The position numbers and the translations under genes are program-made. A stretch of DNA of 64,000 nt. It comes from Phycisphaerales bacterium. Lineage in GTDB: Bacteria; Planctomycetota; Phycisphaerae; Phycisphaerales; UBA1924. Location: NCBI GenBank assembly GCA_029213305.1, contig JARGPA010000005.1, forward strand, positions 62,001 to 126,000, given 5' to 3'. Each line of letters begins with the position of its first letter. Position 1 is the first letter of the stretch. The notes beneath the pieces were generated by a model, which had not been told where the DNA came from, searched no databases, and saw only the letters and a program-made list of their open reading frames with translations. Positions 18,671 to 27,746 of this stretch are shown in pieces.

Positions 18671-19828
18671 TCATTCTCCAACGCCGTCCCAGACTTCGTT
18701 CATATCTTGTCCATCACAGATTCTACGAATGACAAGATAAAGCAATGTTGAGCTCGTGAAGTAAAACGAGATCACATAACCTGCGATTGCAAGTTCGACA
18801 ACTGCTCGCCAGATACTGATGATCGAATGCGCAGTCCCTTTCGTTGCTCCGAGCTCGCCTCCGCCTGTTAGTACACGGGTCGCGGCGTCATTTGTAAATA
18901 AGGACGACGCCCAATCTGTCATCTCAATCGATCCTTGAGCAAGCATCGTAAAGACCGCAATCGAGACAACGCCCAATAGAACGAACAACGAAGAGTACAA
19001 CAAATACCGCAATGGTTTGCCGATCACATACGCGTATGAACGCTGGATCGCGTCAAAGCCATCAGTGCCTTCAACTGCAAGTGCAGGCACAATCAAAGGC
19101 AACGCAAACACATGCAACATCAAGACAATTGTTGCCAAAATACCAAGTGCCAATCCAAATGCATACAAGATCGATCCAACTACATCAAGAACCGGCACTG
19201 AAAGCAAAAGCCCACCCAATCCAATGAGCAGTAGAATACATACACAGAAGATCACTGGTCCAATTACTGCACCCACGAGTTGACGGATTCGCTGTAGAGA
19301 ATACCCAATCGTGTCGTCACGCGATGCGTACCGACCCTGGGCAAACTCAATCGCCGCAGATCGTGAAATCGCACATCCACAACTTGCCAATACTGCGATC
19401 AAAGGAATTCCAAGCAACAACGAAATCAAAGGCGACTCAATCACCGTGTCTCGGATCGCATATGCACTATTCCCGACACTGTATACAACTCCCAAAGGAT
19501 CGAATGCCCTGAAAGATTCATAGAGTCTCATACTTGAGTACCCGAATCGATCGCCAACACTCTGAATCTCACTCGAAGCGCCATTCAGTGATTCTGTATC
19601 ACTTGCAGTGAGCAACACTGTAATCTGCAAAATAAGCGAGAGCAAGAAAGCACAGATCGCACCCGAAATCAATCGAGAAGGAGCTAACGCGAGCGCGGGC
19701 GCACGCAGAACTCGAATCCAGAGCAGATCGCTCGTCAGATCACTCAACAAAACCTTTGGTTGTCGCACTCTTGGCAAATCGTGAGAACCCTGAGAGTACG
19801 CGTCGTTTTTCGTAGATTGATCGCTCAT
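18671..19828 (-). CDS. multi-spanning membrane protein of unknown function
   Basis: A 385-residue protein with a polar N-terminal 40 residues and then six or seven hydrophobic helices arranged in pairs, rich in Leu, Ile and Val. No catalytic motif is visible. The pattern, including 'DGFDAIQRSYAYVIGKPLRYLLYSSLFV', resembles generic membrane-organising proteins of the DUF4013 or glycerophosphodiesterase membrane-domain type, but I do not claim homology. ATG 19828 gives a sensible cytosolic start; the frame is open to 19870. It lies 18 bp from the truB end in convergent orientation and upstream of nothing obviously related. Confidence 0.55.
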   Translation of the reverse strand: MSDQSTKNDAYSQGSHDLPRVRQPKVLLSDLTSDLLWIRVLRAPALALAPSRLISGAICAFLLSLILQITVLLTASDTESLNGASSEIQSVGDRFGYSSMRLYESFRAFDPLGVVYSVGNSAYAIRDTVIESPLISLLLGIPLIAVLASCGCAISRSAAIEFAQGRYASRDDTIGYSLQRIRQLVGAVIGPVIFCVCILLLIGLGGLLLSVPVLDVVGSILYAFGLALGILATIVLMLHVFALPLIVPALAVEGTDGFDAIQRSYAYVIGKPLRYLLYSSLFVLLGVVSIAVFTMLAQGSIEMTDWASSLFTNDAATRVLTGGGELGATKGTAHSIISIWRAVVELAIAGYVISFYFTSSTLLYLVIRRICDGQDMNEVWDGVGE

Positions 19829-19943
19829 ACCAATATCGTAGTCGAATCGAGCCCTGCTCGTGACACACATCTGCCAAGATAATTGACTTGTAAGCCAACT
19901 ATATCTGAAGTAATATGTCCAAATTCCGTTCTACGAATCCAAT

Positions 19944-20801
19944 TCAATCGAGACGCTTGTCTCGTGATAGCTCCGCATAGGCATTATGCGAATGAATCGA
20001 TTCAAAATTCTCCGAGCTGATATCATACTGTACGATCCGATCATCGTTGTTCAGTAAGATCGCGAGATCACGAATAATGTCTTCGACAAACTTCGGATTC
20101 TCGAATGCTTTCTCAGTGACATACTTCTCGTCAGGACGCTTGAGAACAGCATACACCGGATGGGACGCTGCTCCTTCAAGATGCTCAATGAGATCTTCAA
20201 TCCACAACACACCATCAGTCCGTACCGCGGCTTCAATCCGACAACGCTGATTATGCGCTCCATATTCTGAAATCTCTTTCGAACACGGACACAAACTCGT
20301 CGCAGGTGCCGCAACCCTGATGACAAAGTCTTCAGTACAGTTCGCAGTACATTCGAATGTGACTTCGTAGTTCATCAACCCGCGCTGTCCCGTAACAGGT
20401 GCAGGCTTCTCAACAAAGTATGTAAACGAAGCTTCGAAGTGTGCTTCTTGTGCGTTGAGTCGCTCTTTGATCTTCCGTGTGATCGCAGGAATATCACTCG
20501 GTGAAAACGCTTGGCAACCATGCTCGTTGAGCACCTCAAGGAACCGGGACATATGCGTCCCCTTCTTCTCTTTAGGTAGAGCAACATACATGTTGATCGT
20601 TGCAACAGTTGACTGATCTCCACCCCCGCGTTGCGCGAGTTTCATCGGGTATACAACTTCTTTGACGCCGACTTTGTCGATCGCAACATTGCGATGATCG
20701 CTGCTCGCTTGAACATCGGGCATCGTTTGATTGTTTTGTTCAGGTGAATCCATAGAGCTTTGCTCGCAAGCTGATGATTTACAACAAGTTGTGCTGGTCA
20801 T
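19944..20801 (-). CDS. folE2: GTP cyclohydrolase IB (FolE2 type)
   Basis: Converts GTP to 7,8-dihydroneopterin triphosphate, the first step of folate and queuosine-type pathways. This metal-flexible enzyme is often used instead of FolE when zinc is short. The family motifs are visible: 'GTHMSRFLEVL', 'RVAAPATSLCPCSKEISEYG' with metal-ligand Cys171 and substrate-site Cys173, and 'HPVYAVLKRPDE'. Start ATG 20801 follows an AGAGAA sequence; the frame is open to 20891. The N-terminus has an unusual Cys cluster (TTCCKSSAC) before the fold begins. Regulation by Zur is common in the family, but no Zur box is recognised here. Confidence 0.9.
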   Translation of the reverse strand: MTSTTCCKSSACEQSSMDSPEQNNQTMPDVQASSDHRNVAIDKVGVKEVVYPMKLAQRGGGDQSTVATINMYVALPKEKKGTHMSRFLEVLNEHGCQAFSPSDIPAITRKIKERLNAQEAHFEASFTYFVEKPAPVTGQRGLMNYEVTFECTANCTEDFVIRVAAPATSLCPCSKEISEYGAHNQRCRIEAAVRTDGVLWIEDLIEHLEGAASHPVYAVLKRPDEKYVTEKAFENPKFVEDIIRDLAILLNNDDRIVQYDISSENFESIHSHNAYAELSRDKRLD

Positions 20802-20997
20802 TCGATAATTCTCTTTCGCAGAAAATGGTGTCCTAATCGTAGGGTCATCTTCTATAAACAACCAAACACGGCGCAAAAGTATTTCACGCAAACGCTCACA
20901 ATGGAGATTTCACGATCGACAGAGAATTACTTCGATTTAAAACCCAAACCTATTATTGAGCCGAACTGAGAAAAGTCTATTCTAGAGCCCTTAGTCC

Positions 20998-21912
20998 CTA
21001 AGCCTTCGCCGGGGCGCCCCCCGTTTGATGCGCTGCATGCTCAACCCACGAGTGACCAACCGGGACACCTAAGAGCCCCCCCATTGCCCATGCCATCGGA
21101 GACACGATGAGATACCCTGGCAAATCTCCCTTTGCAACCAATGCAAGGAGTTCGCCAGCCCCTGGTTTAAACAAACCAATCATCGGCGCAAGAAAACCGC
21201 AAAGCAGCACCCCCACAATCATCGGCGCCATCGGCGTAGGACCAGGCAATGTCTTCTTATCCTTCGATGTCCCTGCAGAACTCCAAACCAACGCACCCAA
21301 CAATCCGCCAACAATTCCAGCGCCGAACCCGACACCTACTGATTGACCAGGGAGATCATTCTGACCAAAGAGAACCGCAACAATGAATGAACCAACAATC
21401 GCAGCACCCATTGCTAAAACACCATGCGATTGCCCAAATGATGATCTTAAATACGCAACATCGAATCGCGATACATCGTCAGATCGACCTGCGACATTCT
21501 TCGCGTCGGCCTTTGACATCATCACTAATGTCAATAGGACCGCAATCAAAATTATCAAAGATTCAACTGCCATCAATACAAGAGTCTTTGATTCAGGCGC
21601 AGATCGAAACACTTCTCCTAATCTACCCGTCGTCCAAGCAACCCACCCAAGTGCGAACGCAATATTCAAGAAACCCTCTCGTCGATCAACCAATCGACCA
21701 ATCGCGATCCCCATAAACATGATCAACATGCAAACGAGCACAAGCGCGACAAGTCCGCTTGTCATTGAACCTCCAGTAAGAAAGGTCGCATTGTGCGATC
21801 CATCTGCTGCAAGCACACTTGTGCTGAGTCCTGCACAAATCGGTCCCACGATACACAACGAGATCACTCGAGCAATCCATTGCTTTGATACTTGTTTAAG
21901 AACTTGAATCAT
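20998..21912 (-). CDS. membrane protein of unknown function with signal-like N-terminus
   Basis: A 304-residue protein with a signal-peptide-like N-terminus (hydrophobic 14-34, ending SVLA), then about six hydrophobic helices, several Gly- and Ala-rich, separated by short polar loops. A Lys/Pro stretch lies near residue 220. No known motif is recognised. The gene stands alone between folE2 and the AhpD-like gene. It starts at ATG 21912 with no clear SD. Confidence 0.5.
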   Translation of the reverse strand: MIQVLKQVSKQWIARVISLCIVGPICAGLSTSVLAADGSHNATFLTGGSMTSGLVALVLVCMLIMFMGIAIGRLVDRREGFLNIAFALGWVAWTTGRLGEVFRSAPESKTLVLMAVESLIILIAVLLTLVMMSKADAKNVAGRSDDVSRFDVAYLRSSFGQSHGVLAMGAAIVGSFIVAVLFGQNDLPGQSVGVGFGAGIVGGLLGALVWSSAGTSKDKKTLPGPTPMAPMIVGVLLCGFLAPMIGLFKPGAGELLALVAKGDLPGYLIVSPMAWAMGGLLGVPVGHSWVEHAAHQTGGAPAKA

Positions 21913-22030
21913 GTCATTATCATCGGCTCATACCACCCAGGAAGCAAGAAAAGACCCACCCAAGCAACCGAGATTCCAAATATCGCGTTTGATTTCATGC
22001 GAACAATCATCCAGATTGATTGCACAATCA

Positions 22031-22065
22031 AAAATCGTGCCGCCCGAAACACTCGGACGGCACGA
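22031..22065 (-). terminator. distal terminator of the AhpD-like gene
   Basis: An 8-bp stem TCGTGCCG/CGGCACGA (22035-22042 with 22058-22065) continues after one mismatch with four more pairs around a 5-nt loop. On the minus strand it is followed by five T (22034 to 22030). It forms a tandem pair with the hairpin at 22104-22131. Confidence 0.75.
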
Positions 22066-22100
22066 CGCAGGAAATGGGTGATCCATTTTAAATATATTCA

Positions 22101-22131
22101 TAAGGCCGGACACCAGACCCTGGGTCCGGCC
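22101..22131 (-). terminator. proximal terminator-like hairpin of the AhpD-like gene
   Basis: An 8-bp GC-rich stem GGCCGGAC/GTCCGGCC (22104-22111 with 22124-22131) is extended by three inner pairs. The following minus-strand sequence is A/T-rich but lacks a clean T run. It lies about 50 bp after the stop codon of the AhpD-like gene. Confidence 0.55.
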
Positions 22132-22179
22132 CCGATCGAAGTTATTGGGAACGACGATCAGTTAATTGCTCGATGATCG

Positions 22180-22731
22180 TTAGACCATCAATGTTTCATC
22201 AAGTTCGACAACCGGAAAATCATTCTCGGTTTCGAGGAAATGGTTCGAATAGTTGGTGTACAAGTTAAACATAGTGATCGCGAGCACTTCAAGGATGTCG
22301 CTATCAGACAATCCTGCTTCCTTTGCACTCGCAAATGCCTCATCATTTGACCAGCCGCGAGATTCTACGATCGACTTAGCAAGATGAATACCCGCTTGAA
22401 CCTTAGGATCTGCAGATACTCCTTGCCTGTTTAACTGACGCTCTTCATCGTCTAGGCCGACCATTTTCCCGATTGCGTTATGAGCAGATGCACAGTAATC
22501 GCACCCAGTAAATGTTGCCATTGCGATCGCGATTGATTCGCCGAACGCATCTCCGAGCGATCCAGTCTTGAGCGCTTCCTTCTGCATGACATAACTATTC
22601 AAAGCCGCTGGAGAGTGACCGAATGTGGAAAGCAGGTTCGGAACCTTGCCTAATCCTGCTTTAATATTCTCAAGTACAGGACGAGTAAGTTCAGGAGCAT
22701 TTTCAATCTGTACTGGTTCAATCCGTGGCAT
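22180..22731 (-). CDS. carboxymuconolactone decarboxylase/AhpD-like family protein
   Basis: A 183-residue alkylhydroperoxidase-D-like protein. The redox motif is visible as 'GCDYCASAH' with Cys77, Cys80 and His84, typical of the AhpD branch, whose members recycle peroxide-reducing or other thiol enzymes. The true substrate is unknown. ATG 22731 has GAGGT 8 nt upstream. It is divergent from a TetR regulator with an operator-like palindrome between them, and a thioredoxin gene follows the regulator. The three probably form one redox-stress regulon. Two hairpins downstream act as tandem terminators. Confidence 0.85.
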   Translation of the reverse strand: MPRIEPVQIENAPELTRPVLENIKAGLGKVPNLLSTFGHSPAALNSYVMQKEALKTGSLGDAFGESIAIAMATFTGCDYCASAHNAIGKMVGLDDEERQLNRQGVSADPKVQAGIHLAKSIVESRGWSNDEAFASAKEAGLSDSDILEVLAITMFNLYTNYSNHFLETENDFPVVELDETLMV

Positions 22732-22793
22732 CGTTTTTACCTCATACTTGTTTTGGGTTTCGAAAATAAACCTTTGTTTTATGATTTACAGGC

Positions 22794-22822
22794 TTGCATA
22801 GCCATTCTCTGTACGATAGAAT
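22794..22822 (+). promoter_or_regulatory. sigma-70-type promoter of the tetR gene
   Basis: TTGCAT (22794-22799) and TAGAAT (22817-22822) are separated by exactly 17 bp and lie 70 bp before the regulator's ATG. The palindrome at 22822-22837 begins on the last base of the -10 box. Confidence 0.65.
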
Positions 22823-22837
22823 AGACTGAAAGGTCTG
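22822..22837. promoter_or_regulatory. probable TetR-family operator
   Basis: An imperfect inverted repeat, TAGACT-GAAA-GGTCTG, overlaps the -10 end and start point of the tetR promoter and lies between the two divergent genes. Its layout matches the TAGACC-N4-GGTCTA type of operator that I recall for NemR-like TetR proteins. Occupancy would block tetR and could affect the AhpD-like gene. Confidence 0.55.
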
Positions 22838-22891
22838 TTTATTCTTCTTATTTTCGTAAACAACCTGACATTTCCACATCTGGAGAACAAA

Positions 22892-23500
22892 ATGGCTTCT
22901 GCTAAAAGAGAAAAACTGCTCAATGTCGCTCGCAAACTCTTTGAAACAGAAGGGTTCCACACGACCGGCATTGATCGTGTACTCTCAGAAGCAGGTGTTG
23001 CAAAAATGACCCTGTACAACAACTTTGGGTCAAAAGACGGCCTGATCGTCGCTGTACTCGAACAAACAAGCCAAGATATGATTTCGAGACTTCGCGAAGT
23101 TGTTACTCAATCTTCAAATGATCCATACGAGCAAATACTAGGTGTTTTCGACGCTTTCGCACACTGGTTCTCTGATCCCGAATTCTGTGGTTGCATGTTC
23201 CAAGCAGCCGTCGCCGAGTTCCCTGACCCAGAATCGAAACCCTCACAAGCGGCCCGCAATCACCAAGTTCGTGTTTGTCAGCTATTCGAAGACTTCTGTT
23301 CTAGCGCAGGCCTACCCAATCCTGCAACTCTAGGACAAATGCTTGCAATGCTCGCATCTGGTGCATCTTGTACTGCTCGTCAAATTCAAACGAGAGAACC
23401 TGCAGAACACGCTAGACAAATCGCAGAAATACTCCTTGAAAGAGCATGTTCAGGCGATTTAGCCCCAAAAACTGAGCTCTTCCAGCAAGCCACAACTTAA
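22892..23500 (+). CDS. TetR/AcrR-family transcriptional regulator
   Basis: A 202-residue dimeric repressor-type protein. The N-terminal helix-turn-helix is classic: 'RKLFETEGFHTTGIDRVLSEAGVAKMTLYNNFGSKDGLIVAVL'-type spacing at residues 13-55. The ligand domain contains Cys residues (FCGCMFQAAV, Cys90 area), which would suit sensing of electrophiles or oxidants as in NemR, though this is inference. ATG 22892 has GGAG 7 nt upstream. It is divergent from the AhpD-like gene and followed by thioredoxin, so it probably controls both and itself. Confidence 0.9.
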   Translation: MASAKREKLLNVARKLFETEGFHTTGIDRVLSEAGVAKMTLYNNFGSKDGLIVAVLEQTSQDMISRLREVVTQSSNDPYEQILGVFDAFAHWFSDPEFCGCMFQAAVAEFPDPESKPSQAARNHQVRVCQLFEDFCSSAGLPNPATLGQMLAMLASGASCTARQIQTREPAEHARQIAEILLERACSGDLAPKTELFQQATT

Positions 23501-23511
23501 ATTTGCAAAAC

Positions 23512-23532
23512 GCTGAATAGAATGGTCTGTCT
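23512..23532 (+). promoter_or_regulatory. possible half operator / -10 region before thioredoxin
   Basis: The sequence AATAGAATGGTCTGT here repeats two pieces seen at the tetR promoter: the -10-like TAGAAT and the half-site GGTCTGT. The second arm of the palindrome is not conserved, so this is only a hint that the TetR protein also acts on the thioredoxin gene. Confidence 0.3.
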
Positions 23533-23597
23533 GATTGTTAACTCTTCTAACGAAGATCGTACTTTCCACACCAGAAACCTCCATAGGAGATATTCAG

Positions 23598-23918
23598 ATG
23601 AACACAAAATCACTCATTGAACTCGACAGTTCAAACTTTGAAGAAGCAATTCAGTCCGAAACCGCCACACTCGTCGATTTCTGGGCGCCTTGGTGCGGCC
23701 CATGTCGAGCGCTAGGTCCAACAATCGAAAAACTCGCAGATAACTTAGGAGATCGCGCCCAAGTTGGAAAGCTCAATATCGATGATCACCCTGATCTTGC
23801 TGCGAAATTCGGAATCAACTCCATCCCAACTGTCCTCGTGTTCAAAGACGGCAAAGTCACTGATAAGTTTGTAGGAATTCGACCATACACCGACTACTTC
23901 CACGCGCTCGAAGACTAA
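23598..23918 (+). CDS. trxA: thioredoxin
   Basis: A 106-residue thioredoxin with the active site WCGPC (Trp32, Cys33, Cys36), the cis-Pro loop 'NSIPTVLVFKDGK' and the usual fold length. It reduces protein disulfides in the cytoplasm. Start ATG 23598 has AGGAGA 8 nt upstream; an earlier TTG at 23535 has no support. It lies 97 bp after the TetR gene and may have its own promoter. A strong terminator follows. Its neighbours, the AhpD-like protein and the regulator, suggest it serves as the electron donor in a peroxide or electrophile response. Confidence 0.95.
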   Translation: MNTKSLIELDSSNFEEAIQSETATLVDFWAPWCGPCRALGPTIEKLADNLGDRAQVGKLNIDDHPDLAAKFGINSIPTVLVFKDGKVTDKFVGIRPYTDYFHALED

Positions 23919-23937
23919 ACCAACCCATTCTCTCTTG

Positions 23938-23967
23938 AAAGCCCGGTTCGTGTATCCGGGTTTTTTT
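23938..23967 (+). terminator. rho-independent terminator of trxA
   Basis: CCCGG/CCGGG stem (23942-23946 with 23956-23960) flanked by AAAG and followed by seven T (23961-23967), about 20 bp after the thioredoxin stop. Confidence 0.85.
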
Positions 23968-24011
23968 GTGCAATCACGGAGGAATTCCAAGCATTCCCCT
24001 ACTGTTAAGCG

Positions 24012-26777
24012 ATGGGATCAACGGAGCTTCAAAAACCTAAGAACACACCCAAGAGCAAACCTGCTAAGGATCCGTGGGATACCCCCGGGATGAGGCAGTG
24101 GACCAAAATTAAAAGCGAACACCCAGATTGCGTGCTCTTCTTCCGAATGGGAGACTTTTACGAACTCTTCGGCGAAGACGCCGAGAACCTCTCTCGTGAT
24201 CTAGGACTAACACTCACAACCCGTGGAAACGCGATCCCAATGGCCGGGGTCCCACATCATCAGAAACCTGTCTATCTTCAACGCGCAATCGATCACGGAT
24301 ATAGGGTCGCCGTCGTCGATCAACTCGAAGATCCCAAAGAAGCAAAGGGGATCGTCGCAAGAGGCGTCACCCAAGTCGTTACCCCAGGCACACTCGTCGA
24401 TGAATCATTGCTCAATGAAGATCGCAGAGTCCCACTCGGAGTGATCTCGATCATCGATGATCTCCATGCAGGGATCGCAATCGTCGAGCTCTCTACTGGA
24501 GAGTTCCAACTCTTCAACGGATCTCTAGAACAATGCCGCGACGAACTCGCAAAGCTCTCAGTCCGTGAAATACTCTTCAGCGCTCCAAGCTCTGGGGATA
24601 TGCCTCCCAGAGTAAAAAATGTTGTCGAATCCATCGGTGCATCAGGAACTGCTCGCCCGAGTTGGCACTTCCGAATCGCAGAAGCAAGCGAAGCAATCCA
24701 AAGCGTCTACGGCATTGCAACTCTCGACGGATTTGGACTCGATCAGACAATGCCCTCTGTCTGCGCTGCAGGCGCCGCGATCCGATATCTCTATGAAACC
24801 CAAGCAATCAAGCAAGAATCAGACTCGAACAATGAAACCCAATCAAAGACATCATCGAGACAACTCCCAAGCTTGAACCATCTACGGGCGCCGACACTCA
24901 TCGATCGTTCTCAGACTTGCATCATCGATTCTGTGAGTTTGCGATCTCTTGAAATTGAACAGACCATCCGCGAACAATCCCTCACAGGTTCACTCGCAGG
25001 CGTGTTCTTATCAAGTCCAATCGGAACCCGTTGTGTACTCCATACTCCGATGGGTAAACGACTCATCCGATCATGGTTAAGTTCACCTCTGATCAATCAG
25101 GATCAAATCACACAACGACAACTCGCAGTGAGCGCACTCCTTGATGACCATGCGCTGAGCGACGCGTTGTCGTTAACTCTCAGTAGTATGTGTGATATTG
25201 CTCGTATTTCAGCGCGGATATCTCTTGGAAGAGCAACCCCTCGGGATCTCGCTGCACTTGGAAAATCGACAAGTTTAATCAACTCGTTAATCGACACAAT
25301 CGCGCCTTCTGCATCGCTCTCAATCCAGCTCAAACAACTCTCTTCGATCGTGACAACTCTCGATCCCATCGCATTAAAAATCACTCGATCTTGTGTTGAA
25401 GAACCCCCTGCCCATCTTCGCGCAGGCGGGCTCATCCGCGATGGAATCGACGATGCACTTGACGAAGCACGCGGACTCGAACGCGATGCAAGCGCCTGGC
25501 TCGTCCAATACCAACAAAAACTCAGCGAAGAAAACAATCTCCCGTCAATGAAGGTTGGATACAACAAAGTCTTCGGGTACTACATCGAGCTCCCCGCTGC
25601 CCAAGCGAATCGCGCCCCAGATATCTTCACACGCAAACAAACACTCAAGAATGCAGAACGATACATCACTCCAGAACTCAAAGAGTTCGAAGAAAAAGTA
25701 CTCACGGCTTCTGATCGCGCGATCGAACGCGAACGGATCATCTTTGATCAACTCTGCGAACAAGCACAATCGATCCTCAACGAACTCAACATCTTCTCTG
25801 ATGTCGTTGCGACACTTGATTGCTTGCTTGGGTTTGCAATCAAAGCAAGAGAACGCGGATGGTGTAAACCTGAAATCGTTTCTCATCCGATCATCGACAT
25901 TGTGCAAGGACGACACCCTGTTCTTGACGAAACACTTGGACACCGCTTTGTGCCCAATGATTGCACATTGACAACCAATGAGCTCCCTGCATCCCTCGCA
26001 CTCATCACAGGCCCGAATATGGCTGGTAAATCCACATACATCCGCCAGAATGCGCTGCTCGCAGTACTCGCACAATCAGGGAGTTTCATCCCTGCGGATG
26101 CTGCAACGATCGGGATCACCAAACGAATATTCACTCGAGTTGGCGCTGATGATGCGCTCCATCGTGGACAATCAACATTCATGGTCGAGATGATTGAAAC
26201 CGCGAATATCCTAAACCACGCAGACGAATCGTCGTTAATTATCCTCGACGAGATCGGGAGAGGAACCTCAACCCTTGATGGCTTATCGCTCGCTTGGGCA
26301 ATCTGCGAATGGCTCGCAAACACGACTGCACGCACACTCTTTGCAACTCACTACCACGAGATCACAGAACTCGAAGATCGACTCGAAAATCGCGTAAAGA
26401 ATCTTCATGTTGCGGTGCGTGAATGGATAACCGAGGACGGAAACCAAGAGATCGCGTTTCTTCATTCGATCAGACCCGGATGCGCCGATCAATCCTACGG
26501 GATCCATGTCGCACAACTCGCAGGAGTCCCACGATCAGTTACAGAACGAGCAAGAGAGATTCTCGATTCTCTTTCTGTGGAACATAGCAACCGAGTTGAT
26601 ACAAATCGGGTCACATCCCCAAACAACTCGTCCAACAATGATGCACAACTTGGTCTCTTTACAGAGTTTCTTCCTCATCCAGTTGTCGATGCACTTCGTG
26701 AAATCAAGCTCGACACAATGTCCCCAATGGACGCATTCGATGCTCTCAGGAAACTGCAATCTCAATCAAACGATTGA
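24012..26777 (+). CDS. mutS: DNA mismatch repair ATPase MutS
   Basis: Recognises mismatches and starts mismatch repair. This is a full-length MutS1 of 921 residues. The mismatch-reading loop is visible as 'RMGDFYELFGEDA' with the Phe-x-Glu at 49-51. The ATPase domain has GPNMAGKST (667-675), 'RGQSTFMVEMIETANIL' and 'LIILDEIGRGTSTLDGLS'; the helix-turn-helix follows ('GIHVAQLAGVPRSVTERAREIL'). A C-terminal linker leads to the usual tetramer-forming tail. It begins at ATG 24012 without an SD. It converges on the next gene with only 3 bp between stops, and mutL is not in view. Confidence 0.97.
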   Translation: MGSTELQKPKNTPKSKPAKDPWDTPGMRQWTKIKSEHPDCVLFFRMGDFYELFGEDAENLSRDLGLTLTTRGNAIPMAGVPHHQKPVYLQRAIDHGYRVAVVDQLEDPKEAKGIVARGVTQVVTPGTLVDESLLNEDRRVPLGVISIIDDLHAGIAIVELSTGEFQLFNGSLEQCRDELAKLSVREILFSAPSSGDMPPRVKNVVESIGASGTARPSWHFRIAEASEAIQSVYGIATLDGFGLDQTMPSVCAAGAAIRYLYETQAIKQESDSNNETQSKTSSRQLPSLNHLRAPTLIDRSQTCIIDSVSLRSLEIEQTIREQSLTGSLAGVFLSSPIGTRCVLHTPMGKRLIRSWLSSPLINQDQITQRQLAVSALLDDHALSDALSLTLSSMCDIARISARISLGRATPRDLAALGKSTSLINSLIDTIAPSASLSIQLKQLSSIVTTLDPIALKITRSCVEEPPAHLRAGGLIRDGIDDALDEARGLERDASAWLVQYQQKLSEENNLPSMKVGYNKVFGYYIELPAAQANRAPDIFTRKQTLKNAERYITPELKEFEEKVLTASDRAIERERIIFDQLCEQAQSILNELNIFSDVVATLDCLLGFAIKARERGWCKPEIVSHPIIDIVQGRHPVLDETLGHRFVPNDCTLTTNELPASLALITGPNMAGKSTYIRQNALLAVLAQSGSFIPADAATIGITKRIFTRVGADDALHRGQSTFMVEMIETANILNHADESSLIILDEIGRGTSTLDGLSLAWAICEWLANTTARTLFATHYHEITELEDRLENRVKNLHVAVREWITEDGNQEIAFLHSIRPGCADQSYGIHVAQLAGVPRSVTERAREILDSLSVEHSNRVDTNRVTSPNNSSNNDAQLGLFTEFLPHPVVDALREIKLDTMSPMDAFDALRKLQSQSND

Positions 26778-26780
26778 GAT

Positions 26781-27746
26781 TTAATCTTCATCTTTGGATT
26801 CGAACACGAATTCTTCGCCTTCTGGTACATACACGAACTCGTACTGTTGTGTCCAACTCTTCCCGCCGTCGCTTGATGCGAATCCGGTTTGAAGGACTCG
26901 TCCTTCATCAATTGGACGAACATGCATTCTTGATAGCGCCGGCTTCTTCCCAGGAACAATACTTTTGCCTTCGAACATCAATCCTTCGTACTCATTCGAT
27001 CCAGCCGGAGCAGAGATATGAAGTAAACTACCTGTGGTATCAACCCAGGTTTGTTCCCACTCGTTGGTTTCCCGATTGAATGTATTCCAACTCTCACCTT
27101 TGTAAGGCTGTCCAACCGAAACCCATGATTCGTGAATGACATTTTTTCCAACTGTGAAACTTAATGTGTTGTATCCAGAGAGTGTACCGTCACTGCTCGA
27201 ATAACAATCCCATGAACCCACCCAGAAATGCAGCGCGACTTCTGCTTTATTGAGTTGCTCAATCGAACCAACCATCGGTTCCCATCGCTCATCGCTTCTG
27301 AGGGATACAAGATCAGGGTCACTCTTAAACTGTGGTTCATCGCGTGTCCCGAGCGCGATCGATGTACCAAGCGCATCAAACGCTTTGTTCGTTTCGCCCT
27401 TGAGTGCATAAGCACATCCCAGGTTGTAAAACGCCATCGAAGCAACCGCAGGCATCTGAGTTGCTTTTTTGTGCGCCATAATCGCATTATCAATATCACC
27501 CGACGCATGAAGTACATACCCGAGCATGAACTGCGCTTGAGCATTTGATGAATCTGCTTTCACAATCGAACGATACGCGTTGATTGCTTCTTCCCAGCTC
27601 TCAGCTTGAACAAACGCACCCGCTTCTTGCATCGTTGCAGGCTCATCAAAACTCATTGCTGTTCCCGCGACCCCAGAACTTGTGATCAATCCCATTGCAG
27701 TAAGGACAAGGATCGCGCCGAGACGATTGATTCTTTGAGTATGCAT
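26781..27746 (-). CDS. exported TPR protein of unknown function
   Basis: A 321-residue protein with a signal peptide (about 1-27, cleavage near VAGTA), then two to three tetratricopeptide repeats (about 40-150; 'AQFMLGYVLHASGDIDNAIMAHKKAT', 'AFYNLGCAYALKGETNKAFDALG'-type). A beta-rich C-terminal domain beginning 'FWVGSWDCYSSSDG' follows and resembles the lipocalin-like DUF1579 type. ATG 27746 has GGAG 6 nt upstream. It is probably periplasmic. The combination of TPRs and a lipocalin-like fold suggests ligand binding, but no partner is indicated by the neighbours. Confidence 0.7.
   Translation of the reverse strand: MHTQRINRLGAILVLTAMGLITSSGVAGTAMSFDEPATMQEAGAFVQAESWEEAINAYRSIVKADSSNAQAQFMLGYVLHASGDIDNAIMAHKKATQMPAVASMAFYNLGCAYALKGETNKAFDALGTSIALGTRDEPQFKSDPDLVSLRSDERWEPMVGSIEQLNKAEVALHFWVGSWDCYSSSDGTLSGYNTLSFTVGKNVIHESWVSVGQPYKGESWNTFNRETNEWEQTWVDTTGSLLHISAPAGSNEYEGLMFEGKSIVPGKKPALSRMHVRPIDEGRVLQTGFASSDGGKSWTQQYEFVYVPEGEEFVFESKDED

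Noticed and set aside
20974-20984. An 11-base match (minus strand TAGAATAGACT) to the tetR promoter region, upstream of folE2
   Set aside because: The GGTCTG arm of the operator is missing; the match mostly covers a -10-like word and may be chance.
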